Below are positions 37,262 through 47,673 of a stretch of 64,000 nucleotides of DNA, piece by piece. Numbering within the stretch: position 1 is the stretch's first letter; each line of letters begins with the position of its first letter. Position numbers and translations under genes: made by a program. Under the pieces are notes generated by a model that was given only the letters and a program-made list of their open reading frames with translations, had not been told where the DNA came from and ran no database searches. The stretch spans positions 62,001 through 126,000 of the forward strand of contig JALNQF010000044.1 in NCBI GenBank assembly GCA_028456385.1. Reading direction: 5' to 3'. This DNA is from Ophiosphaerella korrae (taxonomy: Eukaryota > Ascomycota > Dothideomycetes > Pleosporales > Phaeosphaeriaceae).

Positions 37262-37420
37262 GCAGCACACATCTACAGCGCTTCCTCTGTCCCATCCACA
37301 CATGCAGCCCCTCGCAGGCCTGGCTGTTACTTTGTCTGCACATCTGACACCGCTCCCCTCCACCCACCACCACCACTACCACCACCGCCGCCTCGACAAC
37401 GCCCTCCCACTGTATGTCCC

Positions 37421-39124
37421 ATGTCCGCCGTCGTCGGCCACCCCCCGCCCGGCACCTTCTCGCCCGGCACCAAGGTCCAGGTGGGCGGCCACCGCGTCAC
37501 CATTGACAAGTACCTCTCCGAGGGCGGCTTCGCACACGTCTACCTCGTCTGCGTGCCCAGGCCCCACGGCCACGCCCCCGAGCTCGCGGTGCTCAAGCGC
37601 GTGGCGGTCCCCGACAGAGATGCGCTCGCCAACATGCGCACCGAGGTGGAGACGATGAAGAAGCTCAAGGGCCACCACAAGATCGTCACGTACATGGACT
37701 CGCACGCCTCGCAGCTCAAGGGCGGCGGCTACGAGGTCTTCCTGCTCATGGAGTACTGCTCGGGCGGCGGGCTGATTGACTTCATGAACACGCGCCTGCA
37801 GCACCGCCTGACGGAGCCCGAGATCCTGCACATCTTCTCCGACGTGGCCGAGGGCGTCGCGACCATGCACTACCTCCGGCCGCCGCTGCTGCACCGCGAC
37901 CTCAAGGTCGAGAACGTGCTCATCACCACGGCGCCCGACAACGCCCGGACGTACAAGCTGTGCGACTTTGGCTCGACCGCCCCGCCCCGCCCCGCTGCCA
38001 CCACCGCGGCCGAGGGCCGGCTGATCGAGGAGGACGTCCAGCGCCACACCACCCTGCAGTACCGCAGCCCCGAGATGATCGACGTCTACCGCAAGCAGCC
38101 CATTGACGAGAAGAGCGACATCTGGGCCCTGGGCGTGCTGCTCTACAAGCTGTGCTACTACACCACCCCCTTCGAGGAGGTCGGCCAGATGGCCATCCTG
38201 AACGCCTCGTTCAGCTACCCCTCGTACCCCCCCTTCTCCGACCGCCTGAAGAAGCTGATTGCGTGGACGCTGCGAGAGAACCCCCAGCACCGCCCCAACA
38301 TCTACCAGGTCGTGGTCGAGGTCTGCTCTATGAGGCACCGCGCCGTCCCCATCAAGGATGTACCTGACCCCACCCGCTCCTACTCACACTCACCCCGCTG
38401 ATGCCCCCCCCCCTAGATATACTCGAGCCGGACACAGCCAGACGCCCGAAGAAGCCAGCAGCTGCCTCCTGAGCCAGAGCCACGGCCAGACGTCGCCTCG
38501 CCTCCCGTCATCGGCCTGCAAAAGGTTGCGCCTGTCAAGCAGGTACAGCAAATACCAGACATAACCCCCATGAGGAGAGGCCGGCCAACCGCCCCGGCCC
38601 AGCAGCCCGCCGCAGCCAAGCCCAGTCCCTCTCCTATGCGGGGTTCGGCCTCCGACCCCTTTGCCGCTCTCGACTCCCAGGATGTCCAGGTCCGCCGTGC
38701 CGCTGCAGACGAATTGGCCTCGCGCTTCCCCTCCCTCGATGAGTTCTCCTTGCTGCACGACCGTGGCCAGAAGTTTGAGTTTGGACAGACGCCTACTACT
38801 ACCCCCGATCCCTCGGTGAACAAGCGAGTCGTGGCAGCCCTGGCGGATGACGCCTTTGCTTTGCCAGGCCCACAGGTGGATTCTGTCCCCGCTACGAAGT
38901 CTCTCTCCAATGTGCCATCGAGGTCTGCCTCTTTCAAGAAATCAACGCCCTATGAGGCGAAAGAGAGCCCTCAAACATCCAATCCAGCAATCGTACATCC
39001 GCTCCCACAGCGAGTTGCCATGGTATCGACGGGTGTGCAGACTTCTCCTCGGACATCTCCCGCGCCCACACAGCCAAAACTGCCAGATGTCAACAGCCGC
39101 CCGATATGGAAAGTGCCTACGACC

Positions 39125-39156
<32 letters not shown>

Positions 39157-40567
39157 CCATCACAACCGGGCTATGAGTCAAAACAAATCATTCGAGCCAT
39201 CACAGCCCAGCCCATCACTCAAGCCTCCTGAATTCGCGCTACCAAGCAGACCATCTCTAGACTCGCGATCGAGACCGCACATGTCAAATATTAGCATACC
39301 CAAGTCCCCAGCGTCCTCTCGACCCTCACTCGAGAGCCAACGTCCGTCTGCCATGGATTTTGGCAATGCGCTCGACCGGTCGAAATCTGCCAACTCGGGT
39401 GCCCGCCCGGCAAGCATGTATGTCGAGAGTAATCTAGACTACCTACGTGACCGCGAAACAGCTCCCGGACGTAACTTCAATGCTCCTTCGTTGCAGCGTC
39501 GTACAACTGATGACGCCATACACGACCCAGAGGAGAAGAACGTTAGGTCGAGCATCGACTTCCTTCGCGCCATTGAGAGAGACGACAATCAAGATTACAA
39601 GAACAAGCACCGCAGAAGCAGCTCACAGTCGAAGCATGTAAAGCGCGGAAGCTTGTCATCATTGACTAGCAACACCAAGAATATTGTCAAAGGGAAGTTT
39701 GGTGATGCATTTCGCCGCTTTGAACAAAATAAGACCCCTGAGCACGAGCGCGACGAACCACCCATGACCCCAACCGATCGATTAATCGACTCCGGAGGCG
39801 GAAAGATGACACTCACACCAATAGCAGGCTCTGAAGCCACCGGAGGTCTTAGCGACGACGACCGCAGTGCCGTTGATGAAACGCAAGACCTCCCACCTGA
39901 AGTGCGCAGGGAACTCGAGCGACGACGTCTCAGCGAAGAAGAACGGCGTGTGGAGGCCGCAGCTGCTGAATACCGTCAACGTCTCACCCAACAAGCTTCT
40001 GGCAAGCCTGTTCCCCCCTCTAAAGCCTCAACTATCCAGAACCGCGTCAAGAACTTACTCGATGAGAGCAGCAAACCAGCGCCCGTGTCACGCACCGCAG
40101 AGGGATACGGCAAGTATACCGACACGGGTAAACCCCTTCCCCAGCGCCCTCAAGACCAATCTGGTATACGCCAACCACCCATCATAGCACGCAAACCCAT
40201 CTCCACGCCTACACCAACACCAACACCAACAGACACATACAACAAGCCAAGCTCTATACGGCCAAACATGCCACTACCCGTTCCTTCATCCTCAGCGCCG
40301 CCTACAATTAATCCGCGCATCCCTTCCGGACCCGCACCACGGCTCCCACCCAAGCCTAAGGCGCTACGAACGGGAGGATCAGCAGCAAGCCCTACAAAAG
40401 CAACGCGAGACAAAACCTTACCAAGTGTCGGCGGCGGCGGCGGTGGTGGTGGTGGTGAGGAAGAATGGGATGTTGATACATTTAGTAAGCGATACCCCAG
40501 TCTGAGCGGGTTGGAAATGGTTGAGACGGAGATTCCGAGACGGGGAGCTGGGGTCAGGGATGTATAG
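37421..40567 (+). CDS. Ark/Prk (AAK1/NAK) family Ser/Thr kinase
   Basis: This kinase family controls actin patch dynamics and clathrin-mediated endocytosis by phosphorylating adaptor and coat proteins. Exons 37421-38359 and 38417-40567 encode 1029 residues; the join reads AVPIKDIYSSRTQ. The kinase domain spans about residues 27-310: glycine loop LSEGGFAHVYLV, Lys59 in LAVLKR, Glu75 in the C helix, HRDLKVEN with Asp160 and DFGS with Asp182, so it should be active. The long tail is disordered and Pro/Ser-rich. It has DPFAALD (an adaptor/EH-binding type motif), RFPSLDEFSLLHDRG, an 11-Asn tract at the AAC repeat, and a conserved-looking terminus WDVDTFSKRYPSL. Akl1 is the closest yeast type by size; exact orthology is not decided. 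Confidence 0.93.
39125..39157 (+). repeat. AAC trinucleotide repeat coding poly-Asn
   Basis: Eleven AAC codons inside the kinase tail encode an asparagine tract. It is a candidate for length variation between strains. Confidence 0.95.
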
Positions 40568-40969
40568 GGTTGTGTGTGTGAAGACAGGACTAGATTTGTT
40601 GATAGATATGACGCAATGATGAACAAATATTGGATCGGGATTTGTGGTGTGCTTGTTTGGCGTGATGTAGTACATTCTAATTAGTTGGGTGGTATGGGTG
40701 CATGGGTGTTGTGCTTGTGTACCTTTTGAAGGAAGTACATTTTGGCACTACCGCGAAGCACAAGCTAATGCTTTTACGGCAAATTACGAAATCAACTTTT
40801 AGATTTGCAAGTGGAAAAACTTACCCAAAGTATAACCAATAAATGCAATTCTATTCCTCCGAGCTCCTACAAGCCCAAGGCGAAAGCCATGGGGCCTCCA
40901 GACCATGGCCCACCGGCGACAGATCGAGAACCGCCAACGCGATACCGGCTTGTGATCTTCTACTTGCAT

Positions 40970-40996
40970 GTTGTTGTTGTTGTTGTTGTTGTTGTT
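40970..40996. repeat. GTT trinucleotide microsatellite
   Basis: Nine GTT units in non-coding DNA downstream of the kinase gene. Confidence 0.9.
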
Positions 40997-41102
40997 TGTT
41001 CCTTTGATACCACCATGTAAACTGTGTGCCCAAAGTATTTGCTACATTGTATTTTGCCACACGTTCCCGTCCCTTGGATTCAAGTGTTTTTGCTCAAGGG
41101 GA

Positions 41103-41122
41103 GGGGGGGGGGGGGGGGGGGG
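41103..41122. repeat. Twenty-base G homopolymer
   Basis: An uninterrupted G20 preceded by GGGGA. It could form a G-quadruplex, and its exact length is a likely sequencing or assembly uncertainty. Confidence 0.9.
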
Positions 41123-41493
41123 CAACAAGGTGGTTGACGAGAAGCTTCTTGGCGATAGACTACAGGATTTGCTTGGGCGCTGGGAAGGAGGCTGGGAACT
41201 TGGTTCTTCCTTGCTCAGTGGGGGAAGCAGTATCGGCGGGTTAGTGGGGTTGCTTGGATGGTGTGTTGTGCTGAGGCGAGGAATTGGGTTAAATCTTGGG
41301 TGCGATTGGGTTGTGATGTGTCCTGAAATCAGGGACGCGGAGGGAGTTTTGTACTGCTGAGGTTACGGCTTGTTGTCGTGGATGCTTTTCAATGTAAGGC
41401 TATCGATTGTGACAGTGTTGCTCTAAGCGTTGGGTTCCACTACCTTACTGTAGATGCTGAGCGTGGATCGCTTGTGAGGAAGGTAGGTCAAGG

Positions 41494-41528
41494 GGTAATG
41501 GTAATGGTAATGGTAATGGTAATGGTAA
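41494..41528. repeat. GGTAAT hexamer microsatellite
   Basis: Nearly six tandem GGTAAT units. It is not the fungal telomere repeat TTAGGG. Confidence 0.9.
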
Positions 41529-41990
41529 GGTAATTGTCTAGGCGAAGGCGATGGTAAAGGTATGATGAACGAGAAAGAAGAGATTACATACAACAAGCAA
41601 ACTCGAGCATAAATCCACAACAAGAGTAGCAGTGAAAACGATGTAGTGATGTGTATGCCATTGATTCATGTGATGTGACAACTAAGATGATATTTGTTCC
41701 AAGCAGCAACAACCCGATGTAAAGGATACCATTCCAAGATGAGTTATGACCATGACCATTGATTGTTCCAAGCACCCACAAAAACAACCAAGAGCACAAA
41801 AAAGCAAGACCAACAAACATTCCAAGTTGCAATGCAAAGACCAAGTTTGATTGAAAAAAAATAATAATAATAATTGCGTGATGCGGTTCGTATGCGCCAA
41901 CAGCCAAATTATCCACGCTCTTTCTGTCTTTCGCCCGAGAGGTACTTGCATGAAGCAAGTCAGTTGAAACACTCACACAGCAAGCCAAGT

Positions 41991-42263
41991 TTGACCTGAG
42001 CCGAAGCCGCCTGCATGGAGCTGAGGGAGTTCATTGATCAAGGTAGGCCTCGTACAAAGACGATCTGTCCTCCACACCAAGATAAGAGCTACCACCGAGT
42101 GATCAACCGACTTGCTTCACACAAGCCCTTGAATTGATCCATGCACCAACAATGTCGCTCGCCGCGGTCGAAGAAGATCGGTCGATGGAACAAAAGGGAT
42201 CGACTTTGATGGAAGGATTGATTGATGAACTACACTCTTGGATTGACCTGAGCCGAAGCCGCC
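41991..42263 (-). repeat. Pair of 21-bp direct repeats in a transcript-like region
   Basis: Identical 21-bp copies at 41991-42011 and 42243-42263. On the minus strand the core is GGCTTCGGCTCAGGTCAA; each copy is an AG...CAG|GTCAA arrangement that looks like a tiny exon ending in a donor. In one frame both copies encode AASAQV. The second copy sits in the loop of a perfect 9-bp hairpin. Confidence 0.75.
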
Positions 42264-42273
42264 ACCAAGAGTG
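42233..42273. repeat. 9-bp perfect inverted repeat (hairpin)
   Basis: CACTCTTGG at 42233-42241 pairs with CCAAGAGTG at 42265-42273 across a 23-nt loop that holds most of the 21-bp direct repeat. It could fold in RNA from either strand. Confidence 0.7.
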
Positions 42274-45200
42274 AGTGTGGAGAAGATGATTTTTTGTTTT
42301 GTTTTTGATGTATCTTCTCAGGATGATCAGACACGTTAGCAAGCAACAACGAAGGAAGGGAACATACGAAGAGGCTTTGAGGCCATAGTGGAGTGGCACT
42401 TGGTTGAAGATTGAGACCATACTGTGATGATGATGATGACGATGATGCCATAGGATGGGCGTGGTGAGGTCAATGAAACAAGTTGATGATGATAGAGGTG
42501 TGATGGTGCCAAGTGCCAAGACCAAATGAGTGAATGTCAGACGACATGGTTGATGATTGAAGTTATCAGATGGATTGACCAAAGAAGAGAAAATGTTGAT
42601 CCATTGAAAGAGGATTGAAGTTTCGTTGTTTTGAAGCTGCCGGAGCAGATTGTTGTGGTGGTGAGGGGAAAAATCGTGTCGTGGGGAGGGAGGTTGAGGG
42701 ATTAAGTATGCCAGCAGAGGAGGCTAGCATTAGCGCAGCGCTAGCGTCACGTGAAAATAGACAATCAACAGTTGCCGGGGTTTTAGCGATTGAAAACAGC
42801 AGGTTTAGCCAGTGGAAGGCGAGGTGAATGAAAGAAAAGAACTGGCAGATCAGCCGGGTGGCAGGATTAGCCGAAGGCAGCAAGCGAGGACCAGCAGGTG
42901 TGAACATTTGGGTGTGGGCGAGAAGATCGGAGGAGGGCTTCAGAGGCGCTTATTGCTAGAAAAGATCAGTAACGATGCTCGAGTGATGTTGAGATCTAAA
43001 ATAACTCGACTTTGGCAAGGCCTATAGCAATAGGGCAGTAACAGACGCCCTAAAGGCGCCTTTTCAAGTGCGTAGAAGCTTGTTATGCATAACAAAGCGT
43101 CAATGAGAATGGGAGAAGGGCCTGCTTGACTTACCTTGCTCCCCGAGCTGTTGGGCTGATTGTTTGAGGTGCCATCAGGGTTGGAAATCCGGCTTGTGTA
43201 ATGTGTTAGAGTGAGATACGTCGTAGCGTTTGACAAGAGAGACGCATTAAAAGAGTGGCTACTCATTACAGAGCAGCTATTCGAACTTGAAAGCCAAATG
43301 TGCAAGGCACTGGCGTGGCGTTGAGACGCACTGAAACACCTGCCCATGTGGGCACCTGGGGCAGTGTCAATACCCATATACTATTTGTTCACTAATTTGC
43401 GGCCGCACATGAATCCAGAGTGCATTGAGAAGCGACTCTGAGCTCAAAACCCAACGACAAGTGCATGCGTGCGCCTATACGATGACATGCGCAGGTGACG
43501 GCAACCTAGGCAAATCTCCTCTACGACATAACACATTGAAACCCAATTTGACTCAAGTACGGCAGCTTTAGAACGTTTTTTTTATGAACACCGTGACACG
43601 CAGGACCATGAGTGTGCGAAAGAAAACACAGATTAAGCGCCTTAGATTAGGACCCCAGTACTGGGACATATGATCACAGTAACTCACAGGCAGTCACCTA
43701 CAGTAGCGGGTACTTGAGCGAGTACGCTAGCGTGGCATATACATCTATCACACAAATATCTAGGTCAACTACTTTGTTCAACAAAGAGCACCACACTGCA
43801 CCCAAAACGCACTTCTGCTAAACACACATCATCAGCAACAAGAGAAATAAGCCGCAACTCTGACTAGAACCGGGGAAGTTCCCGCAAGAAGCGGCCCAGC
43901 CCGCATACGGCCGACGCATTTCAAACACTCATCGAACCCGCCACCTCGTCAGCGCGAACAGTAAATGTACCAACGCATGTGAAAAGTTTTAAACCCAACA
44001 ATGGCAAGGGATTAAAAGCCATCGCTATTGGCGCCCAAGTCAACACTGGGTTGAGGCTCGCCTCATAGCCAGCACGCATGAAAACCTTCTCAACTTGATT
44101 GAATCTCGGCCTCCGATCCATATGCCACGATACGCCAAAGGTGATAGAGTTAAATAAGCAGCGACAAGCCGTCTGTATAAGCATGGCAGACACACAGTAC
44201 CTGGGTAGGGCAGCAAAGGCATATGAGATCATGCAGAAGACACAACGGTAGCAACGATGGCCGGTGAGGACCAGAGGGCAGCATAGATGTGTTGGGCTTG
44301 AATAATAAGGCACGAGACGGACGTACGATGAATAAGCGATATCCAGCAGACACGGATAAATGATGCCTAGGTGCCTGGAAAGATGACTTGTACTCTTGAC
44401 TGGGGTTTCGTGGTGTCCGGCTACTGTGAGCGTGACGATATTAAGGACAAATAATAGATGACGAGGCAGGAAGAAACGTTTATTTGATTATTTGTTTACG
44501 CCACTTTAGACCTTCGTTCTCTTTCACCACAACTCAATCAAAACGAACTCCTTCGTGCTGTGAGTTGTCAAAAGCCTGGCCCACTTGCTAAGAACCCCAA
44601 TTACTATCGCTAAAACTGTACCTTATTCTATGATTGCTATAGACTTGTCTTCCGATAGCTCGCGAATTTTGAGATGAGATAATGAACTCTACTAAACAGG
44701 GTAGGTAGGGTAAATATTAATATATGGCACTCTTTGATAGTTATATAAAAATATAGTTTCATCCCTACCAATTAGTAGAGCTAATAATCTATCTCCTACT
44801 TATTCCTGATCTTGCTTTTTCCACTGCACTTGCATCAAGGCGCGCGGGTAGTAGACGAAATGTCAAGTATTTGGCTTAATGCCCAACGAAAGAGCAATTT
44901 CAATCCTAGTTCTACCCTAGTGACGTAGGTACGTCGCACATACACTAGATCCTATAACGACTGCCAGGTGATGGCGGGGATAAACTAGATCAAAAGCTGA
45001 TAGGATGATTGTATCCGATGAAGGACCGTTTATGAGAAGTTTTGTACTAGCTGAAGACACTTGCGGGGCTCGGCTACGGCATCTTACAACATTGATAATT
45101 AAGAATAGTCGTGCTGGGCTAGAGCGTTCAATGCGGAAAGAACATGATAAAGCATATGCTGCCGCAACAGGTAAGAAATGTGGTGCTAGTGTGGAATGAT

Positions 45201-45311
45201 TGTATTGAGATAAATGCCGATATATGCTAATTAGTCGCCATAAACGGGAAAAAGAGTCGTGCAAGTTGAGAGACGAGAATAGTATAGCCAAGCCAGGCTG
45301 CATCCAGGGCA

Positions 45312-47089
45312 TTACGCTTCCAAGAGTTCATTGTCAACCTCCCAGTTGTCCCAAGATGGGCTGTCGAAACCGTTTGGACGTGAGCTGCGCAGGAAACCAT
45401 TCCAAAAACCTTCAATATTTACTACAGGACGTATTGTTCTGACTTTTGCGTTGAATCCTTGGCTAAAGCATTCTTGCATATGGCACTCTTCAAATAACTC
45501 AGGATGTGTCCTCCGCATTGTTTTCAATGCTCGCTTCCCAACTTCGTCCACTGAGTCGTGGTGACGGAGCTCGAAAAACTCGCTGTCATGCTCCTTCCTT
45601 AAATTTGACATCATCTCATCATCGTATAGGCCGAGCTGAAGCAGATAAATGTCATACTGGCTCAAAGAAGTCGTACCAAGATAACTTCCACCTTGCTTGG
45701 CTCTTTTGAATAATCCGGTAAGAGCAGCGATGGTCCCCATGCAACCAGTGCCATAGTCACTCATTGGGAAAGGTGGAACAACAGGCTCATTGAGACCCAT
45801 GGCTTTGCCTTGAGCCCATGCAACGCCAGTCACGCAATCTGCAATTTGTTGCCAACCGGGTCGTGATGACCAGGGTCCTGTGTGGCCGAAGCAGTTCTCG
45901 GCGACGTACACAAACCCTCGTCCACGTCGCTTAGCAATCTCTACTAGCTGACTTGGCCCATAGCCGAGACGACCCAAGCTGCCAGGGCGATATCCATCTA
46001 GTACTATGTCGGCAGATGATAGTAGTTTTTCAAAGGTTGCGCGATCTCGAGGTTCCTTCAAGTTAAGATCAACAGTGTGCTTTCCAATGTTGGCATCCAC
46101 TTGGAAGAAGGGGACGTCAGAAAGGTTGGGAGACGTGATTTTAATGACTTCGGCGCCATACTCAGCAAGCCCACGACCTATGGCCGGACCAGCGATGATC
46201 CTGCATAGTTCAAGGACTCGAATGCCAGATAGAATCTGCGGTTTCGGTGCGCGAGAAAGTGCGAAGGGAAAAGGTACAGGCGGTGTCTCTGACTCTAAAA
46301 GTTCCACTTTCCAAGGTGGTTGTGCGAGGAGTTCTTGTCCGTGCTGTGTCGACTTGAAGTCGTCCCACTTCAGACAAGTCACGCCAGCCTGCTTGATTTT
46401 CCAATTCATCTCCTCAAGCTGATCAACTGTGAACTGCTTGACGTGATCCTCAATCACCTTGATACACTCATGGTAGTCGGTTAGATCTGGTCGATGGCCC
46501 TCCAGACCTATCATGTTCAAAGCTTTTGTTGCTTCAAGCGAGCCATGAAGATGGAAATACTCTCCTGGGTTCTTAGTTTCATAGAGGTTTGCGGATAGTC
46601 TTCGATACTGAATGGATTGTGCTTGAAGAAGGTCGGTATCTAGGAAGGTCAATGAACTGTTTGTGATGGTAATGAATCGTACCACTAACCTTTGAGCAAC
46701 TTCTTTACCTTTGAGTGTGCCTTGTCCATGCCCCCGACGGTCGCTAGATATGTCGAGAATAGAAAAGCGGTAGCTCTTTCAAGGTCGACATTGATAGTCC
46801 GGTCAGCTGATCCATCTTTAAGATCAGCTATTGAAGAAGCAACTCCAGCCTCGACGGCCTTGAGGGCTGATATGGCCTCAGTCTGTTTTAGTGGACTAGG
46901 AAAGTATGGAGTTCCTGTGTTGGCTGTAGAGAATTCAATTCTATCGATGTGGGACAAGCTTTCTTCTGGTAGTTGGGTCTTTGCTTTCTCTAGCAATTGT
47001 TGGAGCGCAGCATAGGTGCCAGCGAGGAGGGCATTTCCTAGGTCAGCGTGGCCAGCTGAAGTGTCCTCTGATCCTAAGTAGGGTGCCAT
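45312..47089 (-). CDS. CaiB/BaiF family III CoA-transferase
   Basis: Exons 47089-46690 and 46639-45312 encode 575 residues. The C-terminal two thirds match family III acyl-CoA transferases, which move CoA between carboxylic acids: GIRVLELCRIIAGPAIGRGL, AEYGAEVIKITSPN, VDLNLKEPRDRATFEKLL, ADIVLDGYRPGSLGRLGYG and SDYGTGCMGTIAALTGL. The N-terminal part is a second, reduced copy of the fold, with GEYFHLHGS before the main domain, as in many fungal members. No signal peptide is seen; a peroxisomal or cytosolic location cannot be told. The substrate is unknown. The join reads KKLLKDTDLLQAQSIQYR in phase. Confidence 0.88.
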
Positions 47090-47673
47090 AACGTACTGCC
47101 ACTAGTGTTCAAAAGACTGGAAAAGATTGTGGAAAGCTACTAAGTGTACCACAAGTTGTTCTTGAGAGGTGGAAGAAGAAAAGGGAGGCACGAGGCCGTT
47201 GCAAAATCTAATTAGCCGCATAGTAAGGATATAAATGGTCTAATCATGGCAATGAGGCCGGCTCCTGGCCTCCTTGCGTGGGGCGGTTACACTCAAGTGT
47301 TCGGCAAGCGCATGGTCGCCTCCAAGGTGTGAATCATAGTTAGAAAACGCTACCCGATGGCGCTTCTCGGCACCATCCGGAAGCGATGCGCGAACCCCCA
47401 TCCCTGGCGCCCCCAGCCTTGAGGGGATGCGTCTCAAGACGGTCCTTCAGCGCGGTCTGCAGCATCGTCGTCATCGCCAATTCGTTGGGCATTGTCACGA
47501 GCCAAGCAGTCAGTCAGGATTCCCCGCGTCGCTGTCCTACAATCTCAACCCTCTTCCGACGAACTCATCGTCACCTGCGGCCGTATCGGCAAGCACCCAT
47601 TCGGTCCAGCCAGGCCCTGTCGCGAAGTTACACGTGATTACTACTGCGGCTGCAAAGGCTTCCACGCTTCAAG
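47090..47673. promoter_or_regulatory. Intergenic region between divergent CoA-transferase and activator genes
   Basis: This is a 584 bp divergent promoter interval. Adjacency of a fungal activator and an enzyme gene often means pathway-specific control, but nothing here proves it. Confidence 0.4.

Larger units (their letters stand above)
36995..37420. promoter_or_regulatory. Bidirectional promoter, GRR1 / Ark-Prk kinase, microsatellite-rich
   Basis: The 426 bp between divergent starts holds two simple-sequence tracts: GGT/GGA triplets at about 37022-37071 and a GCACAA hexamer repeat (five to six copies) at 37228-37261. Both promoters must lie here. Confidence 0.55.
40568..45311. other. 4.7 kb without recognised gene between convergent genes
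   Basis: The kinase (plus) and CoA-transferase (minus) genes both end toward this gap, so neither promoter is needed here, yet it is 4.7 kb long. It holds simple repeats, short palindromes, a 21-bp direct repeat and, on the minus strand between about 43.4 and 41.4 kb, splice-like sites and short open frames. No protein family is recognisable. Confidence 0.55.

Noticed and set aside
35462..37363. Very long upstream extension of the GRR1 frame, containing Leu/Val and Ser/Thr repeats
   Set aside because: The extension is produced by microsatellites in the shared promoter and overlaps the promoter side of the divergent kinase; family homology begins only near MHDRSRLPVF.
37376..38338. Minus-strand 320-codon frame opposite the kinase domain
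   Set aside because: Antisense shadow of a GC-rich conserved kinase domain.
41494..41528. Possible interstitial telomere repeat
   Set aside because: The unit is GGTAAT, not TTAGGG; it is an ordinary hexamer microsatellite.
43921..44313. Minus-strand 130-codon frame as a gene
   Set aside because: No family resemblance, no convincing splice partners or coding bias; not enough support.
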